Shown: positions 6,302 to 10,774 of the stretch, piece after piece
Position numbering within the stretch: the stretch's first letter is position 1
How the letters are laid out: each line of letters begins with the position of its first letter
Source of the DNA: JALOAF01 sp035446765
GTDB lineage: Bacteria > Patescibacteriota > Gracilibacteria > Absconditabacterales > Absconditicoccaceae
Direction of reading: 5' to 3'
DNA length: 10,774 nucleotides
Assembly (NCBI GenBank): GCA_035446765.1
Contig: DAOTFU010000028.1
Span: forward strand, 1 to 10,774
Made by a program: the position numbers and the translations under genes
Notes under the pieces: generated by a model
What the model saw: the letters and a program-made list of their open reading frames with translations, nothing else
Database searches by the model: none
What the model was told of the DNA's origin: nothing

Positions 6302-8020
6302 ATGGTGAAGATAGCGGATTATATAGTAGATAATGTAGATATAGTAGATGTAATATCTAGGAGAGTAGACCTCAAGAGAGCTTGAAGTAATTTTTCTGGT
6401 TTGTCTCCATTTCAAAATGAAAAAACGCCTTCTTTTATGGTATCCCCACAAAAACAAATATTTAAGGATTTTAGTTCAGGCGTGTGATGAAATGTGATAA
6501 CTTTTGTGATGGAATATGAAAAAATTGATTTTATGGATGCTGTAAGACTTATTGCAGAAGAGCAAAGGTTGGATATATCTGAGTTTTTAAAAAATGCTGA
6601 TAAATCTAGAGAATTTGCTGATGAAAAAGAAAAAGTAAAGAGAATGCACAAGTTGACACAATCATTTTTTGTAGATAATTTAAAAAAGAATGATAAAGCA
6701 ATGAATTATTTGTTGGAAGACAGAAAGTTAGACAAGAAAATAATTAGTCAATTTGGTATATGATATGCTCCCGATAGCCATTATGATTTGATACAAAATT
6801 TAAAATCAAAATGATTTAACGAGCAAGATCTGGTACAATCTTCTTTGGCAAAAAAATGACAAACTGATTATTTTGGATTTTTTAGAAATAGAATTACTTT
6901 TCCTATATTTGATACTAGGAACAATATAGTGGGTTTTAGTGCTAGAGTACTTGATCCAAAAGATCAGCCAAAGTATTTGAATAGTAGTGAGCATGCTGCA
7001 TTTGAAAAATCAAAAATATTGTATGGTCTAAATTTTGCTAGAAGTGAAGTGAAAGTGCATGATATGTTGATCTTGGTAGAATGACAGATGGATGTAATAG
7101 CTTTGGCTAGATTATGATTACCAATATGAGTAGCGACTTGTGGCACTGCTGTAACCGAACAACACATGAAACTAATAAAAAGATATACCGAAAATGTATA
7201 TATACTTTTTGACAATGATGAGGCCGGTAAAAATGCTACAATTAGAGCTTTGAAAATAGCTTACAAACAAGATATTTTTCCTAAAATGATAGTCTTACCT
7301 GACGACATAAAGGATGTAGATGATATGGCTAATATGGAAAATGGTTTAGATTTATTTAAAGATTGTTTGTCTAAATCTAAAGATGCTTTTGTACAGATAT
7401 ATGATCTATTTGCCCAGAAATATGACATGTCTTCACCAATAGACAAACAAAAATTGTTTAACAATATGTTTTCTCTAATTTTGTCTGTAGATAATTATAC
7501 TATACAAGAGCACTATAAACAAGTGCTTTCAGATAAGGTATGACTTCCTTATGAAGTAGTGTCTATGCAGTTTGCAAAATATATTAAATGAGATGGTAAA
7601 TTTGAAGTACGCAAAAATCAAAATAAAAAAGATTCTAAGTCTTGGCAAGCAGATCCAGAGATAGCATTATCAGCGATTTTTTATGATAATATACTTGAAA
7701 AATATATAGAGAATAAAGATTTATGGTTTCCCTTTTTAAGTTTTGTAGAAAATGTAGCCAAAAATAGTCAGGAAAACTTATTGAAGAAGGTTTTTGAATC
7801 TAAAGAGTCACTTTTGGAAGAAGATATCAAAAATTTGGATGAAATGCAGCTTTGGTGGGAAAAAGAATTATCATGACTAAATAATGAAGAAAGAAGACTC
7901 GCTAGTATAAAAAGAATTGTTTGACCTTTTTTGAAGCAAATATTAAAGCAAATACTTAAAGATCCTGGTTTGAGTGCAGATGCAAAAAAGAATCTTCTTG
8001 ATTACATGAAGAATATTTAA
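6302..8020 (+). CDS. dnaG: DNA primase with zinc ligands lost
   Basis: Makes RNA primers for the replication fork. It has 572 residues from ATG 6302 to TAA 8018-8020, with many UGA glycines. The N-terminal CHC2-type domain keeps its fold signature (SPFQNEKTPSFMVSP, residues 35-49, and SSGVGGNVITFVMEY, 58-72), but all four usual zinc ligands are replaced: Ser35, Gln38, Asp56 and Ser59 for Cys, His, Cys and Cys. The catalytic core follows: YLNSSEH, then the TOPRIM motifs VEGQMDV (Glu260), CGTAVT and FDNDEAG (Asp304 and Asp306). The C-terminal part, from about 430, is a helical, charged region that should contact the helicase. It has its own leaderless promoter behind a terminator. The primase call is firm. 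Confidence 0.96.
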
Positions 8021-8035
8021 AATATATTTAGGGTG

Positions 8036-8060
8036 ATAGGATTTTTTAATCTATTTTTTT
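8036..8060 (+). terminator. Terminator after dnaG
   Basis: ATAGGATT pairs with AATCTAT (one bulged G) around a TTTT loop and is followed by T7, beginning 16 bases past the dnaG stop. Confidence 0.55.
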
Positions 8061-8087
8061 ATTTTCAAAAAAATGCTTCCCGCGAGG

Positions 8088-8115
8088 GCTTACCTCGCAG
8101 TACTGCGGGGTAAGC
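8088..8115. repeat. Long GC-rich palindrome
   Basis: GCTTACCTCGCAG (8088-8100), TA, CTGCGGGGTAAGC (8103-8115): a 13-bp stem with one G-U pair. An outer CGAGGG/CCCTCG pair flanks it (8083-8088 and 8123-8128, sharing one base). It is far richer in GC than its surroundings and related in sequence to the hairpin in the tRNA remnant at 3378-3395. It is probably a dispersed REP-like element. Confidence 0.65.
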
Positions 8116-8179
8116 AAAAATTCCCTCGTTCGCAGATTGCAGTCATACTTATAGCTTGAAATATTTTATCATAAATACG

Positions 8180-8203
8180 AAGCTCCGAATTGGGTCGGAG
8201 CTT
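8180..8203. repeat. 9-bp perfect hairpin
   Basis: AAGCTCCGA (8180-8188) and TCGGAGCTT (8195-8203) around a 6-base loop. Only a weak T stretch follows on the plus strand. It is either a backup terminator or another dispersed palindrome. Confidence 0.6.
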
Positions 8204-8281
8204 TAGTTTTATCTACCATTTCAATTAGGTAAATTTTCATTGAGTCTGACAGTGTAATCTCGAACATTTTTTTAAATAAGT

Positions 8282-8307
8282 AAAAAACCCACTTAAGTGG
8301 GTTTTTT
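8282..8307. terminator. Perfect bidirectional terminator
   Basis: AAAAAACCCACTT followed directly by AAGTGGGTTTTTT: a perfect 26-base palindrome giving a GC-cored stem with a T6 tail on either strand. It lies 20 bases past the DUF378 stop (minus strand) and can also catch read-through from dnaG. Confidence 0.85.
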
Positions 8308-8327
8308 ATGATTTTATTGTTTGTTGA

Positions 8328-8588
8328 TTATTTACAACATTTTTTGCAGCCAAATATTTTCATCAAAAATACTATTATAGCAGATACTCCTACTACATCA
8401 TACACGATTTTTGCTACTAAAGCATTGTTTGGATTTGCAACAATTTCAGCTGTTTCTGCATTTGTTATTGCTGGGAATATTACATCCATCAACCATGTCA
8501 CTAAATTAAAGTCGAAGAATCCTACTAGTCCTCGGTTTAAAGCACCAACAATAACTAGTATTAAAGCTATAAGGTAAATAACTTTCAT
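8328..8588 (-). CDS. DUF378 family small membrane protein
   Basis: An 86-residue protein from ATG 8586-8588 to TAA 8328-8330. The first helix (about 4-16) leads into GALNRGLVGFFDFNLV, the signature region of the DUF378 (YuzA-like) family. A second hydrophobic stretch (about 62-80) is followed by a Cys/Lys-rich end (CKKCCK). A central loop carries a few acidic residues. The function of the family is unknown. It is preceded by its own good promoter (8633-8662) and followed by a perfect terminator, so it is a single-gene unit. It contains no UGA: its five glycines are GGT, GGA and GGC codons, unlike most genes here. It is therefore the one recognisable protein readable under either code. Confidence 0.85.
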   Translation of the reverse strand: MKVIYLIALILVIVGALNRGLVGFFDFNLVTWLMDVIFPAITNAETAEIVANPNNALVAKIVYDVVGVSAIIVFLMKIFGCKKCCK

Positions 8589-8632
8589 GCTTTTGTAAAT
8601 TAATAATAAAAATATTTTAATTTCATACCTAT

Positions 8633-8662
8633 ATTATATAATTTTTAACTAGCATAAATCAA
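8633..8662 (-). promoter_or_regulatory. Promoter of the DUF378 gene
   Basis: On the minus strand TTGATT (8657-8662), 18 bases, then a perfect TATAAT (8633-8638). Transcription would begin near 8626, leaving a leader of roughly 38 bases, unlike the leaderless layout of murC and dnaG. Confidence 0.6.
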
Positions 8663-8664
8663 GT

Positions 8665-8699
8665 TTTTTTAAAAACCAAAAGTTGCGGTTTTTAAAAAA
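8665..8699. terminator. Terminator after the DUF3127 gene
   Basis: TTTTTTAAAAACC (8665-8677) and GGTTTTTAAAAAA (8687-8699) form a 13-bp stem with a 9-base loop, 22 bases past the DUF3127 stop. AAAAACC/GGTTTTT gives a usable stem plus T5 on the minus strand. It separates this operon from the DUF378 gene. Confidence 0.6.
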
Positions 8700-8721
8700 G
8701 TATATTATAATGTATTGAAAC

Positions 8722-9057
8722 TTAGAATGGTAAGTCATCATCTGCTGGGGCAGATGGAGCAGATTCTGCAGTAGCTCAGTTTGCTTTGTCGATTCTTCGA
8801 GCTGATACACCATTGAACCATCTTCCATTGTATTCTCTAGCTCTAAAGTTTAATCCAACTTTTACCTTGTCTCCTTTTTTGTAATCTTTCATCATATCTA
8901 CTTTGTCTCCAAAGACATCTACAGCTATAGATCATTTAAATTCTCTGTCTGTTTCTTCTTCTATCACAAAAGTAAGTTTGCGAAGATTGTTTTGTCATAC
9001 AGTTTCTTCATTTCACATCATAATAATAATTCCTTCAAATTCCATTTTCTCATTCAT
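8722..9057 (-). CDS. DUF3127 OB-fold protein with SSB-like tail
   Basis: A 111-residue protein from ATG 9055-9057 to TAA 8722-8724; an in-frame ATG at 9043-9045 (MEFEG) would drop four residues and matches where the domain begins. Residues about 5-88 fit DUF3127, an OB-fold family related to single-strand binding proteins: MEFEGIII, NNLRKLTFVIEEET, IAVDVFGDKVDMM, KKGDKVKVGLNFRAREYNGRWFNGV. A short Ala/Ser/Pro linker follows and the end is DDDLPF, the same kind of acidic Pro-Phe tip as in SSB. Four UGA glycines lie in MGNE, VGQN, KGSI and NGAT. It follows lspA by 28 bases and is last in its operon. A role in binding ssDNA or recruiting SSB partners is inferred. Confidence 0.88.
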
Positions 9058-9085
9058 AAGTATATAAAAAGTATTTTTGTGTTTA

Positions 9086-9529
9086 CTAATAATATTTGTT
9101 TTTTCAAGATGATTTTTGTCACTTAGCAAAAAGTTCTTTGATAATTAATAATATTACTCATATATTTATTGATATGTCGGCCAAATTGAAAATTGGAAAT
9201 CGATCAAATATTTTGATAAAATCTTTAACTCATCATAAAAATATTCTATCTATCAAATTTCAAATTGCTCATGCTATCAAAAATATTATTACTCGCTTTG
9301 ATATTTTATTTTTTTTGTACATTAAAATCAAAAGCGTAATGATTGCTATGGTGAGTATTATAGTAATAAGTTGTGGGATCGGTAAAGATCGAGAGATTCA
9401 AGTGTTGAGAGTAGATTGAATAATTTCTAGATTGTTTAAAAATCATTTGTTGTAAAAAAAGTATTTAGATATTTGATCTAACAGTATTAGGCTTGTTGTG
9501 AAAATTATTGTTGTCAGATTTTTTTTCAT
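9086..9529 (-). CDS. lspA: Lipoprotein signal peptidase (signal peptidase II)
   Basis: Membrane aspartyl protease that cuts lipoprotein signal peptides before the lipidated Cys. It has 147 residues from ATG 9527-9529 to TAG 9086-9088, with four membrane helices. Family motifs in order: LLDQISK (16-22), LNTGISRSLP (41-50), GAIGNLIDR (87-95) with catalytic Asp94, and FNLADI (114-119) with catalytic Asp118. Eight or so UGA codons encode Gly, including both in the GNLIDR motif and the one in NTGIS. The periplasmic loop is short, so the protein is slightly smaller than the usual 150-170 residues. Its start lies inside the end of the preceding membrane-protein gene (25-base overlap). Likely substrates include the two lipoproteins encoded at 1-320 and 631-1344. 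Confidence 0.96.
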
Positions 9530-10098
9530 TTGTTTTTTACAATGATGGTTGATAAAATAAGTGCAGCATTGCCAAACAATCGTGCAGATGGATATATCAG
9601 TGTAAATCGTCATTCATAATATAATATTAGTCAAATTATGGATGTTATAATTCATATACTTGTTATGATCCAAGGAAATGTCTTTTCCTGAATTTCTTTT
9701 TTGTAAATTCATTTAATGGTTGGTATATATGCCATCAAAAATGCAATTTGGAGTGAAACATTGGTCACTATATAACTTTTACTAATGATTCAAGCTATAA
9801 TTGTTAGTATTCAGATCATTAGTAGCAGAATATCAAACTTACTTAGCTTTTTAAATCTTCATTTTTTTATTGCCAATAATGCTATAATAGACATTCAGAC
9901 CATTGATATAACCGCCATCAATCATTTTATATTTTCAGTGACTATTTTTATATAAGAAACTGCATCAATTAATTCTAAAAAGATTCGTATTGTTCGAGAA
10001 CTTAGGTTTAATGATATAGATTTTTTGTGTATATTTAAAATATATAGTATAGTTCATATTATTATAAATGTGTTTGCTATGAGAAATATTTCTGTCAT
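9505..10098 (-). CDS. Polytopic membrane protein, hypothetical
   Basis: A 197-residue protein from ATG 10096-10098 to TAA 9505-9507; an in-frame TAA lies two codons upstream of the ATG, fixing the 5' limit. It is very hydrophobic, with about six predicted helices: one at 5-22, two between 60 and 112, two more between 115 and 160, and a last at about 175-190. Loops are Lys/Arg-rich and the end is KNKGKKIGQQ. UGA supplies its glycines almost exclusively. No signature motif recognised. The 25-base overlap with lspA suggests translational coupling, so a link to envelope or lipoprotein work is possible but unproven. A plus-strand frame inside lspA and short frames here are shadows. Confidence 0.75.
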
Positions 10099-10105
10099 AT
10101 TTTAA

Positions 10106-10142
10106 GAGATTTCTCCACTATGGTCGAAATGACAATAGGGTG
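10106..10142. repeat. Possible dispersed repeat filling an intergenic gap
   Basis: The sequence GAGATTTCTCC, then GGTCGAAATGACA, fills nearly the whole 44-base gap between the methyltransferase stop and the next gene. From memory, closely similar strings are scattered in intergenic regions of Bacteroidetes and some candidate-phylum genomes. Only one copy is visible here. Confidence 0.4.
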
Positions 10143-10774
10143 CTAAATTAAAACTCAAACTGTTTCTATGTGGTGTGTCTGTGGGAACATATCTACAGGT
10201 TGAAGTGATTTTATTTTAAATCATTTTTCTACAAATAGTTCTATATCTCTAGCCATTGTAGTAGGATTGCAAGAGATGTAGAGTAGTTCAAATTTGTTTT
10301 CTTTTTTGAGATTTTCGATTCGTTCTATTACATTTTTGTGCAATCATTCTCTTGGAGGATCTACTATTACTAGTCAGATATTATTTAACTCGTTTTGTAT
10401 TTCAGGATAATTTTTGAATATTTTCTCAGATGGTGATGCTATAAATTTACATTTCTCTTTTAATCAATTTATTTCAGCATTATAATTGGCATCTTTTATA
10501 GCTTCTTGTACTATATCAATTCATAAGACACTATCTCATATTCACATATTCAAAAAATTGATACCAATACTACCAGTACCACAGTAGAGGTCTAAGATTT
10601 TTCATTGTACTTGTGCTAGTGCATTTGCTCAAGTTTGGAATAACTTTTCTGCTCAGTGTGTGTTTGTTTGAAAAAAAGAGAAAGGAGAGATTCTAAAAGT
10701 AGATTCGATAGTTTTTAATCCCCCCTTAATCCCCCCTTGGGAAAGGGGGGTAGAAATAAGTTTATCAAAAATAT
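10143..10774 (-). CDS. RNA (uracil-5-)-methyltransferase, TrmA/RlmD family, C-terminal part
   Basis: SAM-dependent enzyme that makes m5U in rRNA or tRNA. 210 codons up to TAG 10143-10145 are visible; the start lies beyond the window. Order of motifs: RISPFSFFQTNT (RNA-binding/central region), then the SAM-binding motif LDLYCGTGSIGI, GIDIVQEAI, VIVDPPREGLH, LLYISCNPTTMARD with the nucleophilic Cys of SCNP, and near the end QTHHIETV. The N-terminal TRAM and Fe-S region cannot be seen, so RlmD-like and TrmA-like members cannot be separated. Several UGA glycines, such as in PREG, confirm the code. Near the window edge an in-frame C-run/G-run element (10719-10750) encodes STPLSQGGIKGGL. It heads the visible minus-strand operon. 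Confidence 0.93.
10719..10750. repeat. C-run/G-run palindromic mini-element inside the methyltransferase gene
   Basis: On the plus strand C6-TTAAT-C6-TTGGGAAA-G6. Same design and orientation relative to the gene as the element at 2061-2089 in murC. The G run can pair with either C run. It is read in frame without a stop and encodes a peptide ending GGIKGGL. Confidence 0.75.

Larger units (their letters stand above)
8021..8327. other. Gene-free interval between dnaG and the DUF378 gene
   Basis: About 300 bases between convergent genes with no supported coding frame. It contains four hairpins in a row (8036-8060, 8088-8115, 8180-8203 and 8282-8307) and locally raised GC around 8078-8140. A 33-codon minus-strand frame (8166-8267) has no recognisable product and runs through a hairpin. 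Confidence 0.7.

Noticed and set aside
6412..6651. Minus-strand 79-residue frame over the dnaG N-terminus
   Set aside because: Antisense to the primase zinc-domain region, no recognisable protein.
8166..8267. 33-codon minus-strand frame starting MFEITLSD
   Set aside because: Short, no recognisable product, runs through the hairpin at 8180-8203, and has no own promoter after the DUF378 terminator.
8021..8327. CRISPR array or phage-type repeat cluster in the hairpin-rich gap
   Set aside because: The hairpins differ from each other and are not evenly spaced, with no repeated unit or neighbouring cas gene.
9096..9419. Plus-strand 107-residue frame
   Set aside because: It lies antisense to lspA, whose catalytic motifs are intact on the minus strand.
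1..10774. Many broken genes or pseudogenes under the standard code
   Set aside because: Every break is a UGA at a place where glycine fits. Reading UGA as Gly restores full-length conserved proteins, so the genes are intact.

Overview
The window is AT-rich bacterial DNA that makes sense only if UGA is read as glycine (NCBI code 25), the code of Absconditabacteria (SR1) and Gracilibacteria. Read with the standard code, almost every conserved gene breaks into pieces. Read with UGA = Gly, at least ten recognisable proteins become full length, and UGA falls on conserved family glycines: six of six in the MurC N-terminal glycine motif, five in SSB, and one directly before the lipobox cysteine of a lipoprotein. 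UGG encodes Trp as usual. None of the 15 visible stop codons is UGA (12 UAA, 3 UAG). I see no convincing Shine-Dalgarno sequence ahead of any start, and dnaG and murC look leaderless. I cannot separate SR1 from Gracilibacteria from this window alone.

Layout. Left minus-strand block (1-2818): murC, then a DUF333-type lipoprotein, a small three-helix membrane protein and a second lipoprotein cut by the window edge. Next come a divergent promoter region and a short plus-strand hypothetical gene (2947-3276). The interval 3277-3747 carries a minus-strand tRNA-Leu(CAA) with its terminator, a broken second copy of that tRNA's 3' half containing a GC-rich hairpin, and the ssb leader. Central plus-strand block (3748-8020): ssb, lepB (signal peptidase I), a PH-domain membrane protein, an Hsp20 chaperone, a lysine-rich membrane-anchored protein, a strong terminator, then dnaG with its own promoter. 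The interval 8021-8327 has no supported gene and holds four hairpins. Right minus-strand block (8328-10774): the 3' part of a TrmA/RlmD-type m5U methyltransferase, a polytopic membrane protein, lspA (signal peptidase II), a DUF3127 OB-fold protein with an SSB-like acidic tail, and a separately promoted DUF378 membrane protein.

Together these are mostly envelope and replication housekeeping genes: peptidoglycan precursor synthesis (MurC), general and lipoprotein-specific signal peptidases (LepB, LspA) with two lipoproteins that are plausible LspA substrates, and DNA handling (SSB, DUF3127, DnaG).

The most unusual items are: (i) a C-run/G-run palindromic mini-element lying in frame, on the same strand and in the same reading frame, inside both murC and the methyltransferase gene; (ii) a primase whose four zinc ligands are all replaced; (iii) the interrupted tRNA-Leu fragment; and (iv) apparently leaderless transcription.
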